Assembly (NCBI RefSeq): GCF_003971255.1 | Contig: NZ_CP034660.1 | Coordinates: 1,922,001-1,986,000 of the forward strand | From: Colwellia sp. Arc7-635 | Lineage (GTDB): Bacteria; Pseudomonadota; Gammaproteobacteria; Enterobacterales; Alteromonadaceae | Length of the DNA: 64,000 nt | Direction of reading: 5' to 3' | Shown: in pieces, positions 30,044-39,386 of the stretch | How the letters are laid out: each line of letters begins with the position of its first letter | Numbering within the stretch: the stretch's first letter is position 1 | The notes under the pieces: model-generated | Seen by the model: the letters and a program-made list of their open reading frames with translations, nothing else | The model's database searches: none | Told to the model about the DNA's origin: nothing | Position numbers and translations under genes: made by a program

Positions 30044-31699
30044 GTGGAAAAAATTTGGCTTGAGAAGAGTTATCCTCCCGGCGTTCCATACGAAATTGAC
30101 CCTGATAAATACGCATCAATCGTTGCTATGTTCCATAAATACACGGGTATTTATGGTGAGCGTACCGCGTTTATCAATATGGGTGCAGAGATTAGTTACC
30201 GCGAACTTGCTGAACAAGCCACGGCCTTTGCTGCATATTTACAACAAGACTTAGGCTTAGTTAAAGGTGATAAGTTTGCCATTATGGTTCCTAATTGTTT
30301 GCAATACCCTATTGCACTTTTTGGCGCCTTGCTGGCCGGTTTAACTGTTGTAAATGTCAACCCGTTATACACAGCGCGTGAGTTGCAGCATCAATTAACC
30401 GATTCGAATACCAAAGCAATACTTATTATTCAAAACTTTGCCAGTATCCTGGAAAAAGTGATTGATAAAACACCGGTTGAGAAAGTTATTCTTACCGCAC
30501 TTGGCGATCGTTTAGGTACAGTGAAAGGTGCTATCGTTAACGGTGTTGTTAAGTATGTTAAGAAAATGATACCTGCTTTTAATTTAGCTAATGTTGAGCA
30601 TTTCAATAAAGCATTGGCTAAAGGGCACAAGCTAAATTTTAGTCCTGTTGAACTTTGTGGCGATGACTTGGCCTTTTTGCAATATACCGGTGGCACAACG
30701 GGTGTTTCAAAAGGCGCAATGTTAACGCATCGCAATATGGTTGCTAACTTAGAGCAAGCAAAAGCTGCAATTAAACCGCAACTTGAAGAAGGTAAAGAGC
30801 TCGTTGTTACTGCGTTGCCGCTTTATCATATTTTTGCTTTAACGGCGAACTGCTTAACTTTTATTACGCTTGGCGGTACTAATTTATTAATCACTAACCC
30901 GCGTGATATGCCTGGCTTTGTTAAAGAACTTGGAAAGTATGACTTTACTGCAATTACCGGTGTAAATACGCTATTCAACGGTTTGATTAACACTCCTGGT
31001 TTTAGTGACCTTAACTTTGCTAATTTGAAACTATCATTAGGCGGCGGCATGGCAGTACAACGTCCTGTTGCTGAAAAATGGGAAGCTATTACCAAATCAC
31101 GTTTACTTGAAGGCTATGGTTTAACAGAATGTGCACCTTTAGTGACCATTTGCCCTTATAACCAACAGCATTATAGCGGCAGTATTGGTTTGCCAGCATC
31201 TTCTACTGATATTCGTATCGTTAAAGACGACGGCAGTGAAGCTGAAATAGGTGAGTCAGGTGAGATGTGGGTTAACGGCCCACAAGTAATGAAAGGCTAC
31301 TATAACCGTCAAGAAGCAACGGATGAAGTGTTAAAAGATGGCTGGCTAGCCACTGGCGATGTCGCTTGTATGGATGAAAATGGCTTTTTCAAAATCGTTG
31401 ACCGTAAAAAGGATATGATTATTGTTTCTGGCTTTAATGTCTACCCTAATGAAATTGAAGAAGTTGTTGTTAGTCATGATGGTGTACTAGAAGCTGCTGC
31501 TATTGGTATTCCACATGAAGCGTCAGGTGAGATAGTTAAAATATTTGTTGTTCGTAAAGACCCTAACTTGACAGATGCAGATTTGATTAAACATTGTCGT
31601 GACAATTTAACAAATTATAAAGTACCTAAAATTGTTGAGTTCCGCGATGAATTACCTAAAACTAACGTTGGTAAAATATTGCGACGTGAGTTGCGTTAA
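30044..31699 (+). CDS. fadD: Long-chain fatty acid--CoA ligase FadD
   Basis: Activates imported long-chain fatty acids to acyl-CoA at the inner membrane for beta-oxidation. 551 residues of the AMP-forming acyl-CoA synthetase family. The ATP motif [16 protein letters not shown] lies near residue 214; [19 protein letters not shown] and [20 protein letters not shown] follow. The start is a GTG at 30044 behind GAGGAAAGG. Paired PsrA- and FadR-like sites lie upstream. In E. coli fadD also neighbours tsaB and yoaA. Confidence 0.97.
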   Translation: MEKIWLEKSYPPGVPYEIDPDKYASIVAMFHKYTGIYGERTAFINMGAEISYRELAEQATAFAAYLQQDLGLVKGDKFAIMVPNCLQYPIALFGALLAGLTVVNVNPLYTARELQHQLTDSNTKAILIIQNFASILEKVIDKTPVEKVILTALGDRLGTVKGAIVNGVVKYVKKMIPAFNLANVEHFNKALAKGHKLNFSPVELCGDDLAFLQYTGGTTGVSKGAMLTHRNMVANLEQAKAAIKPQLEEGKELVVTALPLYHIFALTANCLTFITLGGTNLLITNPRDMPGFVKELGKYDFTAITGVNTLFNGLINTPGFSDLNFANLKLSLGGGMAVQRPVAEKWEAITKSRLLEGYGLTECAPLVTICPYNQQHYSGSIGLPASSTDIRIVKDDGSEAEIGESGEMWVNGPQVMKGYYNRQEATDEVLKDGWLATGDVACMDENGFFKIVDRKKDMIIVSGFNVYPNEIEEVVVSHDGVLEAAAIGIPHEASGEIVKIFVVRKDPNLTDADLIKHCRDNLTNYKVPKIVEFRDELPKTNVGKILRRELR

Positions 31700-31722
31700 T
31701 TAATTTGTACTAGCGCTATACA

Positions 31723-31754
31723 CAAAAAAGGCCAACTATTGTTGGCCTTTTTTA
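31723..31754 (+). terminator. fadD: Rho-independent terminator of fadD
   Basis: AAAAAAGGCCAAC, 4-base loop, GTTGGCC then a T-run. The poly-A/poly-T flanks make it usable by the converging yciK gene as well. Confidence 0.92.
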
Positions 31755-31796
31755 TATGAAAATTTTATGCAAGTAGCTGATATTTTTCAGCGTGTT

Positions 31797-32534
31797 TTAT
31801 TGTGCGTTTATTCTTTGCCCATTGATTGCTTTACTGTCATCTGACATGAGATAGACATAAAGTGGCATAATAGCGTCAGGGGTGGCTATATCAGCTTTGT
31901 TTTCTGCTGGATAAGCGCTTGTACGCATATTTGTGTTTGTCGCTCCAGGATTGATAGCATTTGTTCTGAGTGAACTATTTTCATATTCATCAGCAATCAC
32001 TTGCATCATACCCTCAGTGGCAAATTTAGAAACACTATAAGCGCCCCAATAAGCTTTACCTTTGTTACCCACACCCGATGATGTGAAAACTAACGAGGCA
32101 TTTTCAGCTTTTAACAGGCTAGGTATGAGCGCTTGAGCTAAGAAAAACTGGGCATTAACGTTCACCTGCATAACATCTTGCCATATTTGTTGATGAATTT
32201 GACTAAAGGGTGTTAATTCACCTAACATTGAGGCATTAAGTAAAGCACCATCGAGTTTGCCAAATTGACTGACAATAGTTGCTGCTAAATCAATATAATT
32301 TTGTTTTGTTGAACCTTTTAGATCAAGAGGGACGATGGCCGGTTCTGGGTAGCCTTTTGCGATGATCTCATCATAAACTTTTTCAAGTTTTACGACAGTT
32401 TTACCTAATAAAATGACGGTAGCACCTAACTCTGCATAAGTTAATGCTGCTTGGCGACCAATACCAGCACCTGCGCCGGTAATCAAAATGGTTTTATTTG
32501 CTAAAATTTGTGGTGTTATTACGTAGTCAAACAT
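31797..32534 (-). CDS. yciK: Short-chain dehydrogenase YciK
   Basis: NAD(P)-dependent oxidoreductase of 245 residues. It shows the Rossmann motif TGAGAGIGRQAA (~19-30), NASMLGEL (the NNAG equivalent), catalytic Ser in VFTSSGVG, YxxxK in YSVSKFA, and INPGATNTNMR. The match to E. coli YciK is good through the N-terminal ILITGAGAGIGRQAA and SVSKFATEGMMQ. Physiological substrate unknown. In E. coli yciK neighbours sohB; here the two are separated by a large lipase gene and a repeat element. Confidence 0.9.
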   Translation of the reverse strand: MFDYVITPQILANKTILITGAGAGIGRQAALTYAELGATVILLGKTVVKLEKVYDEIIAKGYPEPAIVPLDLKGSTKQNYIDLAATIVSQFGKLDGALLNASMLGELTPFSQIHQQIWQDVMQVNVNAQFFLAQALIPSLLKAENASLVFTSSGVGNKGKAYWGAYSVSKFATEGMMQVIADEYENSSLRTNAINPGATNTNMRTSAYPAENKADIATPDAIMPLYVYLMSDDSKAINGQRINAQ

Positions 32535-32685
32535 ATGATTAGTTGCTGAAAAAATTTGTTAATTATTCTACTACTTTCACTGCTATGCTGACGAGTGTTT
32601 TCGATGTTAAACTATTATTTGCTTAACAAAAACTACGAATAAATCAAAAAATCACTAGCACTTGTTCTATTCTTGAGTTAAGTTT

Positions 32686-32702
32686 GACTGGTCGAACAAG
32701 TT
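32686..32702. promoter_or_regulatory. FadR-like operator before the lipase gene
   Basis: GACTGGTCGAACAAGTT. It shares CTGGTC and the AC..GTT end with the published FadR consensus (AGCTGGTCCGACYTGTT). It lies in the divergent yciK-lipase interval, about 120 bases before the lipase start. CTTGTTC at 32661 forms an inverted repeat with its GAACAAG. Confidence 0.4.
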
Positions 32703-32822
32703 GAAATATACACTATTTTTATACTAGGATAAGTATGAAAATTAAAAATAATAACGAAAAATAATAAAAGTATCCTTAAATAATTAGGGTATAAAATAAA
32801 GTTTAGTCCGTGGGGAGTTAAA

Positions 32823-35252
32823 ATGAAAAAGCTAGTACTCAGTCTCGCAATAGCCAGCAGCTTAGGTTTAAGTGCTTGTGACAGCGAAAGCATAAAAGAT
32901 GTTGAAAAAGAAGTTGTTGACAACGGTACTGCCGTAACCGCATCAGCTCGTGTTAAATTCGATCCAAGTGCTGGCGCTGCCGGACTTTCTATTCCGAATG
33001 ATTTGATTTTTCAAGGCACGGTTGATGGCACGTTAGAAATTCCAGTTGATGATCCAACCGATGGCTCAGACCCTTTCGTTGCTATTAGTGCCCTTGACGG
33101 TTGGTCTATTTCACAACCATTTCCGCTTGCCATTGAATTTCCTGCTGGGACTTCATTAAATGCAGATAGTGCTTCTGAAGCAGCTTCTGTACGTATTTTT
33201 GAAACTATTATGGGTGGCGATGCTACCGATGCTGATTGCGCAAGTGTTACTCGTGGTTTAGCGTGTAAAGTTGTTAGTGAATTAGTTTTTGGTCAACATT
33301 TTGTCACGCAAAAATCGGGTAATAATGTTGTGGTTGTACCAACTCAGCCGCTTAAAGCCGAAACTAGCTACATTATGGTGATGACGAATAATCTTCGCGA
33401 TAATAACGGTAAAGCTGTTGCTGGTTCGACAACATACGAATTAGCACGACAAGATATTAATACTCTACCTTTAGGTAATGCCTCGCAATTAGGGCTACAG
33501 GGTGCGATTAATAGCTATGAAGCTGCTGTAGTTGCTGCCGGTGTTGACAGCGACTCTATTATTTATACTGCCGCGATGACAACACAATCTACAACGCGTG
33601 TATTAAGTACGGTTAAAGCTGTTATGGCGAAGGTATCTGTACCGCAAATGGTTGCTAATGCTCAGTTAGGCATTCCTACTATTGGCGTAGCTGACACCAA
33701 TTTGTCGGTTGCTAATGTCTTGAACGGATTAATTCCAGATAGCTTAATACCGCTTTATTCTGCAGCAAATTATATTCGTGGTTCAATTGACCTACCTTAT
33801 TACTCAGGTCTACCTTCTGCTGAAAACCCATTAGCACCGGTAAATGATTGGTGGCGTGCTCGTTGTGACTCAGGTGCAACACTTGCAGGCCTAGCCGCAG
33901 CAAATCCAGGTTTAATTCCAGCAGGGCCATTAGATGCTAATGATGGCTTTTGTATGAACTTTGGCTTGCGTGATTTAAGCTCAAGCTCAAATCCAGCTTT
34001 AGCGACTATTGATACCGAGCGTAACTTAACCAAATTCAACCCAATTCCAGCAACAAGTGCCATGCTGCCAATTGATGTGCAAATGACTACGCCTGATTTG
34101 ACATATGCTAACGCTATTCGCACTCAAATGGGGCTTTCTGATTTGGTAGAGCCTACAACTGGTTGGCCGGTCGCTATTTTAGTTCATGGTATTACTTCAA
34201 CGAAAGAGCAAATGTTACCTATTACGGGCTTGTTATCGCTATACGGTATCGCTACTATTGCAATTGACCAACCATTGCATGGTAGTCGCGGCTTTGATCT
34301 TGATCCAACTAAACCAGGTGATGAGATTAATACCAGTACGGTATCTACCTTGCACTATGTCAACTTAGGCAGCATGCTGACTATGCGTGATAATACTCGT
34401 CAAAGCACAGCAGATTTATTAGGTTTACGTTTAGGCATGAACTTTCTAGGTGGTGTTGATGGTAGCGGTAACCCAATTAAAATTGATAGCAGTAAAGTAC
34501 ATCTACTAGGTCATTCACTAGGTGGCATTTATGGTATGAATACCGTTGGTTTAGCGAATACTCCATTAGACCCTCAGATTGATGGTTTATTTAAAATTGC
34601 TAGTACCTCTTTAGCGATGCCTGGTTTGATGTTAGCGAATTTTGGTTTGGATTCACCTGCGTTTGAAGGTTTAGCTAAATCTAACTTAACGTTACAGTTA
34701 TCACCAGACTTTAAAGCGGCTGCTGAAGCAACTTTACCTGAGAATTATAGTCAAGAAGAACTAAGCGCTTTCTATTTTGCTTTCTACGATACGTTATCTG
34801 CGGAACAACAAGCGACCTTAAATGCTGGTTTTGCTCAATTTACTTTTGCGGCACAAACGGTAACTGATTCTGGCGACCCTATTGCTTATGTGCAAGCATT
34901 AGCGGCAACGCAAACGCCGACACATTTAATTGAAGTTGTTGGTAACGGTGTTGATAATCTACCTGACCAAACCGTAACAAATACGGCACCATTCACACCA
35001 ATGGGTGGCACTGAACCTGCTATTGCTTTCTTAGGATTACAGGGTGTTAGTGAAACTACTGCCGGCTCGGGTGTGGTAAGGTTTGTTAATGGTCACCATA
35101 GCTCAATTCTTGATCCACGTGCGAATGCAGCGTCTCCAGATGCTATACTTAGTGCTCGTGCAACACAAGAGATGCAGTCACAGGTAGCGGCATTCTTTGC
35201 TTCAATGGGGACAACGATTGTCATAACCGACCCTGAAGTTGTTAAACAATAA
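32823..35252 (+). CDS. Pla-1/cef (VolA-like) lipoprotein lipase / phospholipase
   Basis: 809-residue secreted lipid hydrolase of the Pla-1/cef family. The Vibrio member VolA is a surface lysophospholipase that releases fatty acids for uptake. A signal peptide ends in the lipobox LSAC (Cys 19). A mixed beta region (~35-330, with LPFxx-like FVAISALDGWSISQPF) precedes an alpha/beta hydrolase domain with VHGITSTKEQM, IDQPLHGSRG and the nucleophile Ser 565 in LLGHSLGGIYG. The catalytic His is probably in VNGHHSSILDP near the end. Asp follows the lipobox Cys, which in E. coli would favour inner-membrane retention. A FadR-like site upstream fits a role in lipid feeding. Confidence 0.88.
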   Translation: MKKLVLSLAIASSLGLSACDSESIKDVEKEVVDNGTAVTASARVKFDPSAGAAGLSIPNDLIFQGTVDGTLEIPVDDPTDGSDPFVAISALDGWSISQPFPLAIEFPAGTSLNADSASEAASVRIFETIMGGDATDADCASVTRGLACKVVSELVFGQHFVTQKSGNNVVVVPTQPLKAETSYIMVMTNNLRDNNGKAVAGSTTYELARQDINTLPLGNASQLGLQGAINSYEAAVVAAGVDSDSIIYTAAMTTQSTTRVLSTVKAVMAKVSVPQMVANAQLGIPTIGVADTNLSVANVLNGLIPDSLIPLYSAANYIRGSIDLPYYSGLPSAENPLAPVNDWWRARCDSGATLAGLAAANPGLIPAGPLDANDGFCMNFGLRDLSSSSNPALATIDTERNLTKFNPIPATSAMLPIDVQMTTPDLTYANAIRTQMGLSDLVEPTTGWPVAILVHGITSTKEQMLPITGLLSLYGIATIAIDQPLHGSRGFDLDPTKPGDEINTSTVSTLHYVNLGSMLTMRDNTRQSTADLLGLRLGMNFLGGVDGSGNPIKIDSSKVHLLGHSLGGIYGMNTVGLANTPLDPQIDGLFKIASTSLAMPGLMLANFGLDSPAFEGLAKSNLTLQLSPDFKAAAEATLPENYSQEELSAFYFAFYDTLSAEQQATLNAGFAQFTFAAQTVTDSGDPIAYVQALAATQTPTHLIEVVGNGVDNLPDQTVTNTAPFTPMGGTEPAIAFLGLQGVSETTAGSGVVRFVNGHHSSILDPRANAASPDAILSARATQEMQSQVAAFFASMGTTIVITDPEVVKQ

Positions 35253-35298
35253 GGTAAGTTAGCTGACAGTTATTGATGACTAATCAATAAATTATTAA

Positions 35299-35324
35299 TA
35301 AGCCCTCTTGCGAGGGCTTTTTTA
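35299..35324 (+). terminator. Rho-independent terminator of the lipase gene
   Basis: AAGCCCTC, TTGC loop, GAGGGCTT followed by TTTTT. It lies about 47 bases after the stop. Confidence 0.92.
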
Positions 35325-35600
35325 TATTTTGAAAGAGCGGTTTATGTGTAAGGGTTTATTAAGCTAATGAATGCCGCTTTAATATAGTAATTATTCATCG
35401 AGTTATTATATTAGCTATAAACAATCTCTTGGTAAGTTAACCTTTTGTTCGATTTTATTTTATGAGAATTTAAAGCACTAAAGATCTTTATGAGTTGGTA
35501 TGAAGGAGCTGTGATAGCTATTTATATTGCAGCGGTTAGCTTTCGAGAATAATTCAATATCCGCCCTTTTTTTATAAACTATATCCCCCATATCCTTATA

Positions 35601-35866
35601 TATACCCAAACCACTTGAAGATGTAGTTTCAGAGCTAAGCTAGTAAATCAGGTCAAGGCGCAGCACGAAGATAATGGTTATTCCCTTATCAAGTGCTGCA
35701 ACGCGGAGCTGGTTTTCTAGCTTAGCTCCCTTCGGGCAAGGCGATAAAGGGTCATCTCCGGCGTTATTGATTTCGAAAATGGAACAACCATTCTCTTCAA
35801 TCAATGCCTTGGTGCTAATCCTTTCTCGACTTGCTGAATCCTGCATCTTCAAGTGGCTTGGGTATA
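35601..35866. repeat. MITE-like inverted-repeat element, family B
   Basis: 266 bases with near-perfect 23-bp terminal inverted repeats beginning TATACCCAA-A/G-CCACTTG and differing at one base. Inner segments also pair (AGAGCTAAGCTAG near 35631 with CTAGCTTAGCTCC near 35717; GAATGGTT-type arms further in), so the whole could fold as a long hairpin. Its base composition is less A/T-rich than its flanks. No transposase is present. Reading frames inside it on both strands are incidental. A related decayed end lies at about 59246-59292. Confidence 0.85.
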
Positions 35867-35931
35867 GAATATCTTTACAACTAATATGTAATGGCAACGT
35901 TAGAGGTTAACTTGTCGTTAGGAGAGAAACA

Positions 35932-36981
35932 TTGGAATTTTTGTATGAATACGGTTTGTTTTTAGCGAAAACGATCACTTTTGTTATTGCAGTGATTGCA
36001 ATTATTATCGCTATAGCATCATCAGCAATGAAGCAAGGTGGTAAAAAAGGTGAGTTAGAAGTTACTGACTTATCAGAACAATATAGTGAAGTCGAAGAAG
36101 ATATCACTCATCATTTGTTATCAAAAGAAGAGCTAAAAGATAAAGAAAAGCAGGATAAGAAGGCAGCGAAAGAGCAAGCCAAAATAGATAAAAAGTCTAG
36201 TAAAGAAGATGCTGGTGAAAAAGTGGTAAAACCACGTTTATTTGTTGTCGATTTTAATGGCAGCATTGATGCTAAAGAAGTGGCTTCTTTACGTGAAGAA
36301 ATTAGTGCGATACTAACGGTTGCTAAATCAAGCGACGAGGTCTTTGTTAGATTAGAAAGTGGTGGTGGCATGGTGCATGGTTATGGGTTAGCGGCATCAC
36401 AACTCGATCGTATTCGTCAGCATAACATTCCTTTGACAGCATCTGTTGATAAAGTAGCGGCAAGTGGCGGTTATATGATGGCATGTGTTGCAAACAAAAT
36501 TGTTTCAGCACCCTTTGCTATTATTGGCTCTATAGGTGTTATTGCACAAGTGCCAAATTTTCATAAGCTTTTAAAGAAAAATGATGTCGACTTTGAGCAA
36601 TTCACCGCTGGAGAATTTAAACGAACAGTGACTATGTTTGGTGAAAATACAGATAAAGGTCGTGAGAAGTTTGTTGAAGAGTTAGAAGAAACACATGTGC
36701 TATTTAAAAACTTTGTCAGCGAACATCGACCTGAGCTTGATATTGCTAAGGTAGCCACTGGAGAACATTGGTTTGGTACGCAAGCTAAAGACTTAGGTCT
36801 TGTTGATGAATTGCAAACAAGTGATGACTACCTACAAGCGCGTTATAAGTCTCATAAATTGGTACAAATTAAATATGCGACTAAAAAGGGCTTGGCTGAG
36901 AAATTTTCAAAAGCGGCTTCTATGTCGTTCGATAGTATCATTAGTAAAGTTTGGCAAAATAATCGAATTTTCCCTAGTTAA
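35932..36981 (+). CDS. sohB: Protease SohB (S49 peptidase family)
   Basis: Inner-membrane-anchored serine peptidase related to SppA, 349 residues. One N-terminal membrane helix (~10-32) is followed by a highly charged Lys/Glu linker (~60-100). The S49 domain then shows FVVDFNGSIDAKEVASLREEI, the catalytic Ser 178 in DKVAASGGYMMA, and IGSIGVIAQVPN with the KRTVTMF segment after it. E. coli sohB was found as a multicopy suppressor of htrA loss. The TTG start at 35932 follows TAGGAG. Confidence 0.95.
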   Translation: MEFLYEYGLFLAKTITFVIAVIAIIIAIASSAMKQGGKKGELEVTDLSEQYSEVEEDITHHLLSKEELKDKEKQDKKAAKEQAKIDKKSSKEDAGEKVVKPRLFVVDFNGSIDAKEVASLREEISAILTVAKSSDEVFVRLESGGGMVHGYGLAASQLDRIRQHNIPLTASVDKVAASGGYMMACVANKIVSAPFAIIGSIGVIAQVPNFHKLLKKNDVDFEQFTAGEFKRTVTMFGENTDKGREKFVEELEETHVLFKNFVSEHRPELDIAKVATGEHWFGTQAKDLGLVDELQTSDDYLQARYKSHKLVQIKYATKKGLAEKFSKAASMSFDSIISKVWQNNRIFPS

Positions 36982-37166
36982 TACCTGCTATTTAGCAGTA
37001 AGTTGAGCAACAGGTTGTATGAATAGAACAATGCCTTTAGCATGCATGCTAGGGGTTCATACATCAAACGCTTTACGTTATCACTTGTGATGATTAATAA
37101 CTCAACGCTAAACACGTTTATAAGCTACATAGCTAAGTCGTAGCTTGGATATATATGTCTAGATAA

Positions 37167-37195
37167 CAAAAAAGGTGCCATGAGCACCTTTTTTA
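37167..37195. terminator. Bidirectional terminator between sohB and a small exported protein
   Basis: AAAAAAGGTGC, CATGA loop, GCACCTTTTTT. It is symmetrical, so it can serve sohB on the plus strand and the small gene on the minus strand. Confidence 0.9.
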
Positions 37196-37247
37196 TTGAG
37201 AGCATTAATTCTAGAGAAATTAATGCGCATTGGTTGGGTAAAGCAGT

Positions 37248-37514
37248 TTATTCAGCAAATGTTATCGTTTTGATTGTATTCTCTACATCTTTACCGCTAT
37301 ATTCACGCTTCATCGCTACTTGAGTATATGCCGCTTTTTCGATAGGGTTGATTACTAACGTATTCAATTTAATTGATTGTGCTAAGTGTAATTTTGTGAT
37401 TTCTAAAAGTTCGGTAGCATCAATTTTTTGTACTTTTACGAGTTCTGCCGCTTGGCTGTTGTTCGTTACAAAAGCGAGTAAAGCAATAGCTGATATTTTT
37501 AAAATGTTATTCAT
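37248..37514 (-). CDS. Small exported protein of unknown function
   Basis: 88 residues with a clean signal peptide (MNNILKISAIALLAFVTNNSQAA), so a mature periplasmic protein of about 65 residues. The mature part is helical with Lys/Glu/Leu and no cysteines (KIDATELLEITKLHLAQSIKL). No family is recognised. It is transcribed alone, divergently from the gcvA-like gene. Confidence 0.6.
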   Translation of the reverse strand: MNNILKISAIALLAFVTNNSQAAELVKVQKIDATELLEITKLHLAQSIKLNTLVINPIEKAAYTQVAMKREYSGKDVENTIKTITFAE

Positions 37515-37794
37515 AAGTCACCTGTTATAAAACGTCAATGGTCCATATAGATGTTTTGGGACTCTTTCTTTTACATGCAAGCAGGGTTGGGAAACTGCTT
37601 GGTTTCTACCCAGTTAAGTCGGGATAAAGATGAAGTCCTTCATCTATGACGAGCATGTTACGGTAATACTGGCTACTTTTAAAATGACAATTTATAATGC
37701 TTTTCATTAGAAAAACTAATCCGACATGATTATGTCGATAAAATGATGATTTATGCATTACCATATTCATCGTAAAATATTGTAGAGGTGAAAA

Positions 37795-38712
37795 TTGGCT
37801 AATAGACTCCCACCACTTAACGCTCTTAGGGCGTTTGAGGCATCTGCAAGGCAGCTAAGTTTTACACGGGCAGCTGAAGAATTATTCGTCACTCAAGCAG
37901 CGATCAGTCATCAAATAAAAGCATTGGAAGATAATTTAGGCATAAAATTATTTATGCGTAAAAACAGGTCATTATTACTTACTGAAGAAGGCCAATCCTA
38001 TTATCTTGATATCAAAGATGTGTTTAATGCCTTACATGACGCTACTGAGCGGTTATTAGCCCGTGGTGAGAAAGGTGCTATCACAGTGAGTTTACAACCT
38101 AGTTTCGCAATCCAGTGGTTAGTACCTAGGTTAAACACATTTAACTTGTTACATCCTGATATTGATGTGCGCATTAAGGCTGTTGACCAACCTGAAAACT
38201 CTTTGACTGAAGATGTCGATTTAGCGATATATTACGGGAGAGGGCGTTGGAACGGTATTCATGCCGAACAGCTACATACCGAGTACTTGATCCCCGTCTG
38301 CTCGCCTTTGTTACTTACAGGTAAAAAACCGCTCAACAAAATTGAAGACTTAGCAAATCATACCTTGTTGCATGATACCTCTAGAAGAGATTGGAAACGC
38401 TGGTTCAAGCATGTAAATGTCAGCGGTGGTAACGTAAACCATGGACCAATATTTAGCCACTCAGCTATGGTACTTCAGGCCGCAATACATGGACAAGGAG
38501 TGGCTCTAGCCCATAGTGTGTTAGCAACACCTGACATTGATAGTGGACGACTCGTCTGTCCGTTCAAAGAAGTGTTGGTTAGCAAGAACTCTTATTATAT
38601 TGTTTGTCGAGAGCAACAACTTGAAATGGGTAAAATAGCCGCCTTTCGAGAATGGGTGTTACAGACCGTAGCAGATGAACAAAATATTATTGATGAAGGG
38701 CAAGTGGTTTGA
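37795..38712 (+). CDS. gcvA: LysR-type transcriptional regulator, GcvA-like
   Basis: 305-residue activator/repressor. The N-terminal winged helix-turn-helix (LNALRAFEASARQLSFTRAAEELFVTQAAISHQIKALE, ~7-45) is that of GcvA/AmpR-type LysR proteins. The co-inducer domain follows (VSLQPSFAIQWLVPRL, DVDLAIYYGRG). E. coli GcvA controls the glycine cleavage operon. The neighbours downstream (ygdD, rlmM) match the E. coli gcvA locus, which supports orthology. No gcv operon is in the window. The start is a TTG at 37795 after GAGGTG. Confidence 0.85.
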   Translation: MANRLPPLNALRAFEASARQLSFTRAAEELFVTQAAISHQIKALEDNLGIKLFMRKNRSLLLTEEGQSYYLDIKDVFNALHDATERLLARGEKGAITVSLQPSFAIQWLVPRLNTFNLLHPDIDVRIKAVDQPENSLTEDVDLAIYYGRGRWNGIHAEQLHTEYLIPVCSPLLLTGKKPLNKIEDLANHTLLHDTSRRDWKRWFKHVNVSGGNVNHGPIFSHSAMVLQAAIHGQGVALAHSVLATPDIDSGRLVCPFKEVLVSKNSYYIVCREQQLEMGKIAAFREWVLQTVADEQNIIDEGQVV

Positions 38713-39386
38713 TTAAAGATGAGCTACCCATAAGTACGCTTTTGAATACGGTTAAAGAGGCTAAAGCATTAGTTATTTTTGCCCATGGCGCTGGCGCAGA
38801 TATGGAACATGAGTATATTGAAACACTTGTTCGTTTGATGAATGAGCAAAAACTCAATGTTTTACGTTTTAATTTTCCTTTTATGGATAAACGTAAACTT
38901 GATGGTAAAAGGCGACCACCGGATAGAATGCCAGCATTAGTTACCTGTTATCAAGCGATATTGGCTAACATTCATACTCACTTGAATACTGATCTGCCCG
39001 TTTATATAGCGGGTAAGTCAATGGGCTCTCGAGTAGCGGCAACATTAGCGGGTGACAAAGCTTTGATGCTCACACATAAAGTACGTGGAGTCATTTGTTT
39101 AGGTTATCCATTTCATCCGGTTAAGAAGCCTGAAAAATTACGTTTAGCACCGCTTCAAGAAACACAATTGCCGGTGTTAATATTACAAGGTCAAAGAGAC
39201 GCACTCGGTAGTGAAGACGAAATTGAGTCTTATGAAATCTCTGCGCGTTGCCAGCTGCATTATTTTAGTGACGGTGACCATGATTTAAAACCCAGGGTGA
39301 AGTCTGGCTATAACTTAAAACAACATCAAAACAGTGCAATTAATAAAATGAGTAAATTTATCGATGAAATTAACAACCCTTGCTAA
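38709..39386 (+). CDS. Alpha/beta hydrolase of the KANL3/Tex30 type
   Basis: 225-residue predicted serine hydrolase. It shows VIFAHGAGADMEHEYIE, LRFNFPFMDKRKLDGKRRPPDR (a family hallmark), nucleophile Ser in AGKSMGSRVA, the acid region LILQGQRDALG, and the His in FSDGDHDLKP. The substrate is unknown. Its TTG start overlaps the gcvA-like stop by 3 bases and its end overlaps the next gene by 23, so it is tightly embedded. E. coli lacks a gene at this place. Confidence 0.8.
   Translation: MIKDELPISTLLNTVKEAKALVIFAHGAGADMEHEYIETLVRLMNEQKLNVLRFNFPFMDKRKLDGKRRPPDRMPALVTCYQAILANIHTHLNTDLPVYIAGKSMGSRVAATLAGDKALMLTHKVRGVICLGYPFHPVKKPEKLRLAPLQETQLPVLILQGQRDALGSEDEIESYEISARCQLHYFSDGDHDLKPRVKSGYNLKQHQNSAINKMSKFIDEINNPC

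Larger units (their letters stand above)
35253..35931. other. Intergenic region between lipase and sohB
   Basis: About 680 bases: the lipase terminator, roughly 270 bases of featureless A/T-rich DNA, then a 266-bp inverted-repeat element ending 66 bases before sohB. Confidence 0.6.

Noticed and set aside
35640-35910. Overlapping frames on both strands (85 and 78 codons) before sohB
   Set aside because: Both lie almost wholly inside the family B inverted-repeat element. They have no ribosome site and their sequence is explained by the repeat.
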